A stretch of 64,000 nt of DNA, taken from assembly GCA_905250075.1 (NCBI GenBank), contig CAJNOP010000078.1, positions 186,001 through 250,000 of the forward strand. The letters are read 5' to 3'. The first letter of the stretch is position 1. Each line of letters begins with the position of its first letter. Below, one piece after another: positions 1 through 11,703 of this stretch. Both the position numbers and the translations under genes were made by a program. A model generated the notes under the pieces. That model was not told the DNA's origin, ran no database searches, and was given only the letters and a program-made list of their open reading frames with translations. This DNA comes from Rotaria sp. Silwood1. Taxonomy: Eukaryota; Rotifera; Eurotatoria; Philodinida; Philodinidae.

Positions 1-349
1 AACAGCTAGTATATTGGTCTTGCAAAGGAAGAAGGATAGGCGCAAAGCTAGAATATTCCCCATTAATACAATGAATTTTATAGGATGATTTGTTTCTTGG
101 AAAATGAAATAGAAAAAGTCGAAATCTTCCAATTCTACTTAAAAAGCATCATGCGTGGGTTACTTATGCATTTTGTAGTAGGCGTGAAAAAACAAGTTCA
201 CGAAAATCTACATGAGACATATCATAAGAATGTATGTTTACATTAATTACATAAAATCAAAGTAAAAGCATCTAAGATTTCTATGAACAAGATGGCATGT
301 TTCGTATGAAAGAATAGTCAAGTTCTATGACACATACGTTAATAAATAG
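1..349. other. AT-rich sequence, nothing recognised
   Basis: I see no open frame, repeat or RNA signature that I can support in this edge segment. It may be the 3' flank of the minus-strand frame that ends at 350. Confidence 0.4.
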
Positions 350-766
350 TCATTTTTTATTTTCTATGGAACTATGACATGTGAAATTAATAATACCTGT
401 GATTGAATTGTTGTATAGTGAAGATGAATGAGATGATATCCAAAATTGATTTGAATTAATCAATTGAGGAGTTGAACAAATAAATTGATAAAATTTTAAA
501 AATGAAGTAAATGGTACTATATATGCTGATTCTAATCGAGAATAATCTAATTGACTTTTATTTGCAAGAATTCCATTGGAATGAAATATATTTATATGAT
601 GAAAAAGGTCAGCTTCATATGGTGTCATTTGAAGCTGACGAATAGGAGATTTGTATATCCAATACGATATCATTTCGGACGAAATCCGTGATAGTAAATG
701 AATTTTTATCATTTGAACACATAAATATTCTTCGCGATGATTGTATCTAAACACATATATCTCCAT
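350..766 (-). CDS. Hypothetical protein, 138 aa, possibly partial
   Basis: An ATG-started frame of 138 codons on the minus strand with the strongly A/T-ending codons seen in the secure exons of this window. The product is mixed hydrophobic and polar, with short hydrophobic stretches (around residues 15-25 and 80-95) that are not long enough to call membrane segments. I recognise no domain or catalytic motif. No neighbouring exon with clear splice sites could be joined to it, so it could be a single-exon gene, a terminal exon or a gene remnant. The next 900 bases upstream hold no promoter-like or coding signal I can defend. Length and codon bias favour a real coding origin, but this is inference. 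Confidence 0.35.
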   Translation of the reverse strand: MEIYVFRYNHREEYLCVQMIKIHLLSRISSEMISYWIYKSPIRQLQMTPYEADLFHHINIFHSNGILANKSQLDYSRLESAYIVPFTSFLKFYQFICSTPQLINSNQFWISSHSSSLYNNSITGIINFTCHSSIENKK

Positions 767-1694
767 GATAATATCTATTAATGTGATTATTCATATACAA
801 AATCAATTAAGAAAAAAGCAAGCTTATTTTTGAAAACAAGTTGGAAAAACTACTTCATAATAGCTTTGTTAAGCCATATTTAGCTTAATTTTCAGAGATT
901 ATGAAGAGAGAATAAAAATAGAATGAATCTGTTGATTAGAATCGTTTTCGATTAATGGAAAAACTAAAAGAGTTGAGCAGACAAAACCGTTTCATTGCCT
1001 TCAACCAAATAAACTTCGTCTTATTTATTTCCAGTAGAATATGATACCTAAGAATATCTCAAAAAATGCTTTTTTCACAGCTGGCCATAAAATTCTGAAG
1101 TCATCCATAGGAATCTAGAGAGAGCTTTCGTAAAAAAAACATTTTTTTATGGTAAAAACAAACGATCTAGTCGGCTTGACTATAACCTACAAAAGTTCTT
1201 TGCAAATGTGATTGCCTATAAAGATTGCAATTAACCGTTAAAGAAGTGCCCTTCTATATCGTTCAGGTCGACGAATGTGGAGTTCGTATACGTCCAAGAT
1301 ACGCCAGTATACGACCATATTTTACCGGTTTACCTGATTCCGTATTACGATCGCATATCGCCGTATTTTTAGGTATACGATCGTTTATCATTGTCCTTGT
1401 TTGACCTGGGAGAACACGAAAATTGATAGTTTGAAATTTCTAGATAGAAAAATCGAAGCAGCAGAAAATGCGACTTAAGTACGTAGTTTTGAAAATTATG
1501 TTTGATGGTTGGTTCAAAAATCGGAAAAATAGTGTATCAAATTGATGAGAATTTTCAGAAAACAGTGTTTAAGCCTTCTCCTCACTCAAAAATCTGTTTT
1601 AGTCTTAGGACAAACGATTTGACTGAAAATTTGAGGACATATAATATGTTTCGGTATTTTAACAATTTCTCATCTAAATCTAACGATGGAGATT
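767..1694. other. Intergenic, no gene seen
   Basis: AT-rich sequence with one less AT-rich patch around 1255-1390 in which TACG-type words recur (for example GTATACG and CGATCG). I could not resolve that patch into a repeat unit or an inverted repeat. Confidence 0.4.
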
Positions 1695-2104
1695 TCGAAC
1701 AGAGATGAACATAGTACAAGATTTTCTGCCCTGTCCTGCCCTGCTAGCTACCCCGGTCCTGGCGAGCGGTAGGACAAGATATCAAAATTTCTTCTTTTTA
1801 ACTTGCTAATTAAATCCGTTTTTACAGGCGGCAAAAAGTTAAGAATGAAAGTTTTTACTTTTACGTTCGCTATACGAAGTAAATCTCACAATTAGTCATT
1901 TTGCAGCTCATTTTTTTGATATGATTGTCAAAAAAAAAGTACCATAGATGAGCACAGGACAGGATTTTCTGTCCTGTCCTGCTAGCTATCTCGGTCATGG
2001 CGGGCGGCAGGACAAGACAAAAATCAAAATCTCATCGTGTCATACAGGACAGGACATCAAGACGCCAGGACCGTACTGTCCTGTGCTCATCTCTGGTTTC
2101 GAAT
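1695..2104. mobile_element. Small TIR element with CAGGACAG-rich ends
   Basis: The segment is bounded by imperfect inverted ends: TTCGAACAGAGATG at 1695 and its counterpart CATCTCTGGTTTCGAA ending at 2104. Inside, a tighter unit at 1946-2092 has near-perfect arms, AGATGAGCACAGGACAG and CTGTCCTGTGCTCATCT. A diverged GC-rich half copy (CTGTCCTGCCCTGCTAGCTA-like) lies at about 1705-1785 and is repeated at 1968-2020. The composition contrasts sharply with the AT-rich surroundings. No transposase is encoded. This fits a MITE or a nested pair of MITEs; I cannot name the family and see no clear target duplication. Confidence 0.6.
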
Positions 2105-3634
2105 ATATGTGGAAATGTAACTAACACTTGTGACTACAATTTAACAAATCTCAAGTTTTCAAAATGTTGCGTCTTCTACTTTTGGTGAAAGCATAACTTA
2201 AAAATTTTGAAAACTTAAGGGTGTACTTACTAAAACAAAACTCAGTGTTTTCGAGGAGTTGAAAATAAGGAATCCGACTCTCCTAAATTGTAGACCACAA
2301 TTTTCCTCTCAAAATAAGACCTTCTCGAGCTTTCTAGCATGCAAAACACCGAAGAAATGTTTGAAAAAAGAAAGGTAAGAAACAGAAAAATTAATTATTG
2401 GAAAAAAAAGCTTCATTAGTTTTGAGTTTCAAGAATTCGATATTTTTTTGTCTCGATAAAGCATATAGGAAAAGCATTTGGAGAGCGTTATAAGGTGTAT
2501 GGTCCACATCTGGGGCACATGTTGGTCCTATTCTTCGTTGTCAGAATCTTACAGAAATGCTTAAAATATTTGAATAGCTTAAGCTTTTGAATTAATTTTC
2601 CATCAAGAGATTCTCAAAGAGCGTTATGTTAGATCCACAATAAAATTCTCAAAACTATAATAAAATCGATAAATTATAGTGCGTTCGACATTAGAAATTT
2701 TAGGCTATTTAGCCTTGTATAAAGCTAGAAAATCGATATTTTTGACAAAAATCTAATTTTCTGAATGGAGAGAAAGGAAGCCACAGATACTTCGGCATCT
2801 TAAGAATTTCGATAAACATCGATCTGATCTTTGTGTTTAGCACATTACCTTATCTTTTCTGAAACAGTTATACTTCCATCTGTAAGTTTCAAACTAATAG
2901 TTTCATGCTCTTTAGATAAAAGCAGGTGCTTGATCCGAAATTGCAGCTTCTATAGGCGATCATACTTGCCAAAAACTTCTGCAGGCTATAGTTGAGTAGA
3001 CTATACCTTTTTTTTGCGTATCACAAATTTTTTTTAATGTTAGATCAATCAATAGAAAAGATACAGAGATCGAAGAATTGGGCATAAAACTAGAGGAGCA
3101 GTTGGCGACATCTCGATTGATTATTTATTAAAACTCTTTAGGCGTCTAATAGACCAATATTCGTAATCGACATGTCTCGCTATTGATGGCTATATGTTTC
3201 AACAGAACCAAATAATATATATATAGTTTTTCGAGATTATTTTGAGGTACTGTTGGTTTCAAAAACGTTTTCATCAGCTATACAAAAACTACCCTTTGAA
3301 ATAGCATCAGAAATAATGTTCTACTTGAAGCCAATGAAAGAAAATTAATTTAGTTGAAGGTAGAAAAATGAACTAAACCATCCTCCTCCTCGATAAACCA
3401 AGTATCAATATCCATATTGAATTTTCATTTCATATTTACTATTATAAAATAGTTTTCAAACATTAAAAAAAATCGTATTTTTCACGGTTAGATGTGTTTG
3501 GCTCACGATCAAATCAATAAACTGATTTTTATCATTCAACTCCTTTTATATAAATGTAAGCTAGTAATGAATTCTTTTCAAAAGAACAATAATTAGTCAT
3601 TTGTGCAGCTAAATAACCAAGAATGGGTCAAGGA
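2105..3634. other. Intergenic, no gene seen
   Basis: AT-rich DNA of about 1.5 kb. No exon with splice signals, RNA gene or repeat could be supported by reading. Confidence 0.4.
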
Positions 3635-5141
3635 GGGAAAAAGCGGATCCTGTATTCCCGAATCCTCGGATTCCTAAAGGATCCTCACGACTTCTTCTGG
3701 GTCCTATGGATCCTCACAGATCCAGCTGGATCCTTTTGGATTCTTCTGAATCCTATAAATCCTGACAAGGGGTATGCACATCTGTAAATTTTAAGAATTA
3801 TTTGGGGGTCTTACCTGCAAGTTTTCAAAGGCTATTTGGCGATACCAAAGGTAACTTCTCCAGAGCGATCAGAGGATATCGAGAGTAACTTTTCACGATC
3901 TATTGAGGGTACCAAATGTAACTTTTTCAGATCTATTGAGAAGCACCAAGCGTAACCTCACAAGGCCTAATAAAGAATACCGAGGGTAACTTCTTAAGAC
4001 CTGTTGGAGGTACCAAGGGTAACTTCTCAATTCCTATTGGGAAGTATCTTCCTTGAAATAGGAGGGGAAAAGGCTGCTGAAATCTGATTGGCTGAGAGAA
4101 AGGATTCATAACCAATCGGATTTCAGCAGCGTCCTTCTCCATTATTTTAAGGACAAAACATGGGCTCTTTCGGGCCACTCAGAGGTTAGTAGGGTCGTCA
4201 GTCAAAAACCTCATAAAAAGTTCATATTCGGTCTTTGAAGTTACGGAGAAAATCGTAAGTGGAATTTGATTGGCTAAGAAATGTTTCTCTCAGCAAATCA
4301 GATTTCAGTAGCGTTTTTCTCTCTAATTTCAAGGACAAAACATCGGGTTCCATGGGCCAGACAGAAGTTAGTAAGGATCTTCTATCAAAACTCTTGTATA
4401 ATCCACATGTTTTGTCTTTAAAATAAAAGAGAAAATCGTTGGTGAAATTTGATTGACTAAGAACCTTTTCTCTGAGCCAATCAGATTTCCGCAGCCTCTT
4501 TTTCTCTTATTTCAAGGGCAAATACTTCCCAATAGGCCTAGAGCAGTTACGTTTGGTACCCCCAATAGCTCTCGTTAAGTTACCCTGGATACCCGCAATA
4601 GGCTTTTAGAAATTACCCTTATTGCTCCGCAATAGGTCTTGAGAAGTTACCCGCGGTACATCACAATAGCGCTTGAGAAAGCACCATTGGTACGCCCCAA
4701 TAGGTCTTAAGGAATTATTCTTGATATCGCTCAATTGAGCTTCAGAAGTTACGCTTGGTACACCCCATATAACCCTTGAATAGTTGGCTTTGATACCCCC
4801 AAATAGCCCTTGAAAAGTTAGTAGTAATATCTCCCATGTAGCTGCTGGAAAATTACCTACACTACTCCTAGATAATAATACTGAAAACATAAATAAGTAT
4901 AATGTTAAAGAGAGTATATATTTGTCGCATAAAGTTTCATAGGTTAGTGTGAGAATTTAATTTAATTTTTCGTTTTATAAATTATAAAATTAAATAATTT
5001 AAATTTAAAAGAAATTTATCTTATCATAATTTAAATTACTCGTAAATTATATTAAAAATCAATATACATTGACATCTCTAATGCTGAGAGATTCTGTGGA
5101 TCCGTTTGGATCCTAGGCTTCATAAGGATCCGCTTTTTCCC
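3635..5141. mobile_element. 1.5 kb non-autonomous TIR element with internal inverted repeats
   Basis: The ends form a 17 bp perfect inverted repeat: GGGAAAAAGCGGATCCT at 3635-3651 and its complement at 5125-5141. Both ends carry clustered GGATCC/GATCCT words. Inside, a 25-35 bp motif of the form GGTACC-AAGGGTAACTTCTCAAGACCTATTGGG is repeated at about 3800-4040 in one orientation and at about 4520-4860 in the other, so the whole element can fold back. Between these, blocks containing AATCTGATTGGCT and TTCAAGGACAAAACAT occur several times. No transposase frame is present. A related fragment lies at 12648-12765. Family unknown; target duplication not resolved. Confidence 0.75.
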
Positions 5142-6390
5142 CTTGGAATAGGTAGTATGTCGATCCAAAGTCAAGTTGTCTACCTAACTAGTGGCTTAAC
5201 CAGAAATTTAAGTTGGGGAAGGCTCACCTTCTTCAGCCTGTTTTAAATCCGTCAGACATTAACCATTTTTAAATAAGTCCCATTGATATTGTTAATTGTA
5301 AAGATTACATCGTATCAAAACTTAAAGAATATATGCGCACACTATGCTAGGGATCTGCGAAATCATTTCTTTTTCTGATCCTCGTCCTAATTCTGGTTTC
5401 GAATAAAATTTTTTATTGCTTCTGGTTTCGTTTTTTTTCTAAAAAAGCAATTGGTTTGCAAAGTTAACCATAAATTTGTAGATTTATGCTTGCATTCCAA
5501 AATAGTAGTAAAGTTTGTTTTTGAAATATAGAAAAGTAGAATAACAACATTAAAGAGTTCGTGATAGAAATAGGAACGTAACGACAAAAAAAGGCACAAT
5601 TAAAAGAATAGTTAAATTGCTGTCGAACTAAATTGATGTATATTGTACTAATTTGTCCACTTAAAAGTCTATAACAGAGATCGAAAAAATCTGATTGGTG
5701 AGATCAGAATCGAAGCCAGTGAAAGATTTTTGTCGGAATTATAGATAAAATTGGGGACTGGTCGACTCTAAGGTAACAGGAATACAATGAATATGAAAAT
5801 GTATAGTCTAGTTCTTGATAAAGGAAAATGCGTCTGAACCAGCTTGAACCAATATAGACCCTGATTCCGCCTCCGATGAGACCGGAATCACTTTGCAGAT
5901 CCCTACACTGGCTATCCGTAAAGCGTAGCCAGCTAGCTCATATGGAAGAATAAAATATCACAGAAACAAAAAAGATAACTATTTATTGCAGTATAATCGG
6001 ACTACTTTTGTGAATCTCAGCAGTGGACAACAAATCGATCGGTGAGATAAATGCACATTTCCAGCGGGAAAATTCCATCCACGTCAAAAATGAATTTTTT
6101 ATCCATTCTGTTCATAAAAGACGACCGTCACATATATATATGCATATGCGTCCACATTTCATTTGTATCTCATTCTTCTATGATTACCATTCAGAAAAGG
6201 AATACGTGTGAAAACACTCCCCCCTCCCCTTAGTCACTAAAATTTACGTCATATCACAGATCACCTAATTTTCACCATTAAGTTGACAGTCTACAAGATA
6301 CTATCACCATGCCATATTCACTTCGGCTAACCGACAATAAAACCATTTATCTCTTAAGATACAGAAAAAATGCGTTTCTTCGAAAAAATT
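5142..6390. other. Intergenic, no gene seen
   Basis: AT-rich sequence with short overlapping open frames at 6023-6233 in competing frames, none with convincing codon bias. Nothing else is recognised. Confidence 0.4.
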
Positions 6391-6834
6391 CTCTTCCAGC
6401 GGTGAGCATAACTTCAATTGATTTCCATTTTCCCCCTACAATAATACTATATACTATAAGAGTGCTATACTTCCTTTGCACAAGTCTAACTAAACGCAAT
6501 CTTCTTAAATGACACTAGATTACTGAACCTATCTACATCATTTTCCTATACAACTGGGAAGTTTTTCCAAGACTTGTTGCTTTCTCGTGAGGTATTCTCT
6601 TTTCTATTTCATTTTCTCTGTCTGACACTACTAACCATTATCTCCATCATCTTCATTTTTCCAATCAACAGGTATCTATCTACGAATTGAACTATTTAAC
6701 AATTTTTCCAATACATTACCTCATTTCTTCATTTCCCGATTTCATTTATCTTCTAGCGGTACCCACTATTCCAACACATCTTCACTCACCCTCTCACACA
6801 GTATCTATATAGCTATTCAGGTATCAAACAATTT
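6391..6834. repeat. Degenerate upstream part of the 128 bp tandem array
   Basis: Motifs characteristic of the array that follows (TTTTCCCG/TTTCATTT, TTCTAGCGGTA, TATCTATATAGCTATTCA) recur here with many changes, suggesting decayed older units. Unit boundaries cannot be set reliably by eye. Confidence 0.4.
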
Positions 6835-7560
6835 TTCTATTCCATTTTTTCCTTAGAAACCTTCACTATTCCTATGCATTTTCATTTTTCCTCTGCAATA
6901 GAATCAACAATAGCTAATCACGTATCTAACACTTTCCTCATAGAACAAATCATTTTTTCATTTTTCGATTCCATTTTTTCTATAGAAACCTTCATTATTC
7001 ACATGCATTTTCATTTTTCCGCTGTAATAGAATGTATATTGCTATTGACATATCTAACACTTTTCTCGTAGAAGAAATCATTTTTTCATTTTTCCATTGC
7101 ACTTTTTCTATGGAAACCTCCATTATTCCTATGCATTTTCATTTTTCCGCTATACTAGAAACTATATACCTATTCACATATGTAACACTTTTCTCATGGA
7201 AGAAATCACTTTTTCATTTTTCGATTCCATTTTTTCTATAGAAACCTTCATTATTCACATGCATTTTCATTTTTCCGCTATACTAGAAACTATATATCTA
7301 TTCACATATGTAACACTTTTCTCATGGAAGAAATCACTTTTTCATTTTTCGATTCCATTTTTTCTATAGAAACCTTCATTATTCACATGCATTTTCATTT
7401 TTGCGCTGTACTAGAATGTATATCGCTATTGACATATCTAACACATTTCTCATAGAAGATATCATTTTGTCATTTTTCCATTTCACTGTTTCTATGGACA
7501 TCTGCATTATTCCTATGCATTTTCATTTTTCCGCTGAAATTGTATCTGTGTATGTGTTGA
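6835..7560. repeat. Tandem array, unit 128-129 bp, about 6 copies
   Basis: The anchor ATGCATTTTCATTTTT recurs at 6874, 7003, 7131, 7259, 7387 and 7515, giving steps of 129, 128, 128, 128 and 128 bp. Each unit also holds AGAA..TATCTAACACTTTTCTCAT and TTTCCATTTTTTCTATAGAAACC. The units at 7131 and 7259 are nearly identical and the outer ones more diverged. Because the period is not a multiple of three, the open frames crossing the array are incidental. This is a minisatellite or satellite block. Confidence 0.9.
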
Positions 7561-9331
7561 AGCATCTTACGGCTGACCATTTTTGACTGAAGCGACATTT
7601 TTCCGCTGGAAGTAAGCATTTATGTCATCGATCAATTCAATGGCCAACCCTCGCATACTTGGCTCGACTCGGCCTCAGTCTATGGTAATGATGATGATGA
7701 TGATATTCAACATGCTGAGAGCTTTAGTGATGATGAAAAAAGTTTTGTGGTAACTAAGCTAATGAGTGACTAGTATAAATAAGTATGAAGAATCATAATA
7801 TTGATGGTGCTGATAATGTCAATATAAATTGATCGTGTATAGCAGTTATACTAGCATATATATTGCTAGTTGAATCAACTGCACATAACAGGTGACAGTG
7901 GAAAGAAATACGCGATGATTCTTGATTTTATTATACCAGGTTTAATGAATTTTGTTTATATGTTTATAAAATATTTCAATTTATTCTTAGTTGTCTTCAG
8001 TAGATATAAATCATAACAGATAACATAAGATATTGATTGATGTTTTCCATATCTAATGATTTCAGGAAAGAAAAAAAATGAAACTAGTACTCTCAGTCTA
8101 AAATTACATATAAATCTTCGATAATGCAAGATTTGAACTAAGTTGTGGATAATTTCTATTTATTTCGATTTGAAAAAAGGTCAGTAAGGTGTACCTGTGG
8201 TTGGTGGGGTTGAGATCTTCCTGTCCCTAGCCTAGGTACACTACTATATCTTACATTGGAGTCAATGATAGAATTGAAATATACTCTAAAAACTATTTCA
8301 TCATTCAACACCAGTTTATTTGGGTTGGAAGGTACTTATAAGCTGTAGCAGTACAGATAGAGTTGCTCACCGCTCAGCTCACGGACAAGTATACTGTAAT
8401 ATGCATCAGTATCACTAGTATACTTAGTTCACTTGACAAGAGCTGTTAAGCAATACTTTTTATTCGATTGGTCCAGTTCATTAAATAGAGAGATTTCCAG
8501 CACTTATTCATCACATAATAACGGGTGCAGCAGAATGACTTAGTGTTTCAGTATTTTTTCAATAATTTTTGGCTTGCATTCGGTTGTTCTTTTCTTAGAG
8601 GTTTACTGTTTAGCTGTACAAAACATTCTATTATCTTATTTCAATAATACACAAATTTTGAGTTTTTGGATGATGAAAGACATAGAATTTTGAAATTTTC
8701 TATCGTCAATATACAAAAATACTGATTTCTCGACGAAATGGAAAGAAGAAACGATGAAAAATCCCTATGGATGAAATAGCTTCTTTTGTCATCGATAAGA
8801 TTTCTAATGCTCAGTATGAATTAGTATACAGAGTCGGTCGTACTAAAGTCCATCAAAAGACTGCCTGTTAACAGAAACGAAAGTTTCTACAGAAAGTCAA
8901 GGTGCTGTTGAGTATATACTTGAAGAGAGCTATACTAGAGATGGGTAGCTCATTTTTCTTAACTCGACTTAATAAAGTTAAATACTAAGTGATTTAACTT
9001 GATACTAAATATTATAGATTTAAGCGTTTCTACTTAATATTGCAATCACTTAAAATATAGTTAAGCGTAATCCCCTTCACTTTCCTCACTCAAAACTTTT
9101 GCTGTTTCATTTTCGGTTCTCTATGATCATTATATAGTTTCAAGCGATATCTATCTACTGAGTACATTATAGGATCCAACCATTGCTTTTAAAGGTTAAA
9201 AATTCGAGAAGAAACAAAAGTTTTAACAGAAAAAGTACCGTTTCGCTCTCATTTTTGCAACCTGGTAAGAGAAATCGAGCTAAAATTTTGCTCATATATT
9301 CTAGTCACTCTTAGCGGTGGGTATCTTTTTT
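7561..9331. other. Intergenic, short ATG/GAT microsatellite only
   Basis: A short (ATG)n tract lies at about 7687-7703. The rest is AT-rich and without recognisable genes. A GTGTACCT / AGGTACAC inverted pair at about 8188-8243 is too weak to call an element. Confidence 0.4.
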
Positions 9332-10057
9332 TGTGTACTCAAAAAGTGAGTACACTCTAGAATCGGTCAGTGTGTCCGGCCGTCCAACCGTTAACACGAT
9401 AACTTTTGAACGGAGAGTCCGATCGCGATGAAATTTTCTACACAGTTTAGTCTTTACAATATCTCGGTCGAGTTCGAAGATGAGAATGATTGGCCGAGCC
9501 ATTGCTGAGTTATTGCAAAAATAGTCATTTTTCCCTATGAGAAGATAGATCCTTCTCTGCTTTCATAAAAAACTTTTCCTATCATAGTCATATAAAACCC
9601 CCAAGTATTATATACCATTCGATAGAGAATTTCAAGAGCTACAAAATGGTATATAAAACATAAAGAAACAAGAAAGCTAACTCGCCTATTGCAAAGATAA
9701 TTAATCGGAATTCGGTTCTGTTTTTGTCCACGCTCTATGTGATCCACAATTAGAGCTCTATCTTCCCATCACAGAGATGATAGTTCGAGGTTTTCTAGAA
9801 TGGAGAACTCGAATCTATGTTTCATTTGCCTGGAAATCCCATTGGTTGAGCAGTGACCAATAGAAATCAAGTTATAGGAAAAACGAGTTTCTTAGGGTAA
9901 ATCAAGGTGAACAGTTCAAATCTGAGCTGTATTTGCCTCCAAATCGTATTGGCTGAGCAATAGCCAATAGAAATTAAGTGTTTACAGGAAGGGTTTGCCA
10001 GGACAATTTTGATGTCCACACATTCTAGGGTGACTCATCTGTTTCATTCACTTTTTC
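9332..10057 (+). mobile_element. 750 bp TIR element family, copy A (right end truncated)
   Basis: The left end TGTGTACTCAAAAAGTGAG is followed by a body shared with the copies at 10393 and 40593: the CTCTAGAATCGGTCAGTGTGTCCG block, GGAGAGTCCGAT, GAGTTCGAAGATGAGA, ATACCATTCGATAGAGAATTTC and ATTGGTTGAGCA-TGACCAATAGAAA. The right end stops in ATTCACTTTTT without the GAAGTACACA terminus, so this copy is truncated. Minus-strand open frames within it are chance frames. No transposase is encoded. Confidence 0.85.
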
Positions 10058-10104
10058 CTATACCAATATTGACCTATTCCGAGGAGGGGGGGGGCGTGTT
10101 TAAG

Positions 10105-10380
10105 TACCTTTACGTCTTTAAGTCCTATATTGGGGGGTATCGTTATGTTCTCAAATCTCTGTATTATAAGGGTACCATTAGGTCCTCAAGTCCTATATTA
10201 TACGGGTATCTTTAGGACCTCAAGTTCTATACTATAAGGGCACCCTGAGGTCCTCAAGTCCTATATTAGGGTACCTTTAGGTCCTTAAGTCCTATATTAT
10301 ATGGGTACCCTTATGTCCTCAAGTCCTATATTGTGAGGGTGCTCTTAGGTCCTCGAGTCCTATATTATGAGGACTCAATT
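10105..10380 (+). repeat. Minisatellite, unit about 35 bp
   Basis: Consecutive units of the form GGTCCTCAAGTCCTATATTAT-GGGTACCCTTA, about seven copies with single-base changes and small length differences. The block fills the space between copies A and B of the 750 bp TIR element, so it may have arisen by slippage in element-derived DNA. Confidence 0.85.
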
Positions 10381-10392
10381 ATCTTCACTTTT

Positions 10393-11146
10393 TGTGTACT
10401 CAAAAAGTAAGTACACTCTAGAATCGGTCAGTGTGTCCGTCCGTCCGTCAGGCCGGCCGTTAACACGATAACTTTTGAAAGGAGAGTCCAATCGCGATGA
10501 AATTTTCTACACAGTTCAGTCTCAATAATATCTCGGTCAAGTTCGAAGATGAGAAGAATTTGCCGAGCCGTTCCTGAGTTATTGCCAAAAATACTCATTT
10601 TGTCCCTATGGCTTCCTATAGGAAAATCGACCCATCCCCACTTTCGTAAAACACTTTCCCTACCATAGTCAAAGAAAACCCTAACTATTAAGCACCATTC
10701 GATAGAGAATTTCACGAGCTACAAAATGGTATATAAAACATAAAGAAACAACAAGGCTAGCTGACCTATTGCAGAGATAAACAAATGGAAATCGGTTCTG
10801 TTTTTGTCTGCACTCTAATCGATCCACAATTCGAGCTCTATCTTCCGATCACAGAGATAATACTTCGAGGTTTTCTAGGATGAAGAACTCGAATCTGTAA
10901 TCCACTTCACTCGAAGCCCCATTGGTTGAGCACTGACCAATAGAAACCAAATTATAGGAAAACCGAGTTGTTTAGGATAACTCCAGGCGAAGAGTCCAAA
11001 TCTGAGCTGTGTTCACTCCGAAATCCTATTGGTTGAGTAGTAGCCAATAGAATTCAAATGTTTATAGAAAGGATTTGCCAGGCTAATTTTTATATCCGCA
11101 CATTCTAGGATGACCGATTTGTCTCATTCACTTTTTGAAGTACACA
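10393..11146 (+). mobile_element. 750 bp TIR element family, copy B (complete)
   Basis: The ends form an imperfect inverted repeat: TGTGTACTCAAAAAGTAAG on the left, and ATTCACTTTTTGAAGTACACA on the right, whose complement is TGTGTACTTCAAAAAGTGAAT. Length is 754 bp. The body matches copies A and C throughout. A palindromic tail (CTCGGATTTAAATCCGAG) just outside, at about 11151-11170, is also shared with copy C and the fragment at 48166, so the mobile unit may extend to about 11185. No protein is encoded; it is non-autonomous. Confidence 0.9.
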
Positions 11147-11370
11147 TAACTCTCGGATTTAAATCCGAGGTTTCCCCATTTATCTTTTCAATAAATATTG
11201 CTCTGGTAATTTTTAGCAACTTCCATAAAAGTTTTTCTATTAATAAAAACAAGCGTTTCTTAGGATAGACTCGGAATTTTGAGTTTTTAATTGAAATGAC
11301 AAAAGACAAGTAACGCTCGACAGCATGACTCGCTTGACCCTCGACTGAATGATTAGCTGCTATCTAGTTT

Positions 11371-11458
11371 TGTTGGGTGTGGTTGTAACTATGGTTGGGT
11401 GTGGGTGTGGGTATGAAAGTCTTCTTTACACTAATACTGACACCCACACCCACACCCT
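11371..11458. repeat. Inverted TGTGGG-like microsatellite
   Basis: A G-rich tract (GGTTGGGTGTGGGTGTGGGT, 11393-11412) is followed after about 28 bp by its C-rich complement (CACCCACACCCACACCC, 11441-11457). The hexamer resembles the TGTGGG telomeric repeat I recall for the bdelloid Adineta vaga. Two similar head-to-head tracts occur at 41872 and 46892. Confidence 0.8.
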
Positions 11459-11703
11459 CGTTTGCCTCAAACTGAATTTCAGTAGCGTATAAACATTGTT
11501 TTATCACACAACGAATTAATGAAACATCCACTTCATTAGACTAGACTTCAACTCACACCTACCAAGATACTGTGAAAATGGTACTCAAAGTAAGCAGCAA
11601 TCAAGCATTCTTGATAGACAAAAGGATTTTCCGAATTTTGAGACCCCTTTTTTTCAAGTCATTTTTTCTCAAAACCATTGGCTTTTCGTTCGACCATAGA
11701 TAA

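Noticed and set aside
6835..7560. CRISPR-like array
   Set aside because: Units are contiguous tandem repeats without unique spacers, and the genome is eukaryotic.
6874..7586. Chain of overlapping plus-strand frames rich in HFHFS / FSFF peptides
   Set aside because: They arise from the 128 bp tandem units; the period is not a multiple of three and frames shift between units.
8180..8250. GTGTACCTGTGGTTGGTGGGGTTGAG stretch as a possible structured RNA or spliced-leader gene
   Set aside because: It does not match the bdelloid leader sequence as I remember it, and no stable multi-stem fold or promoter element could be made out.
9311..10715. Minus-strand frames with a shared LIFELDRDI...LCRKFHRD peptide
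   Set aside because: The similarity comes from copies of the 750 bp element, and the frames have no conserved start or end between copies A, B and C.
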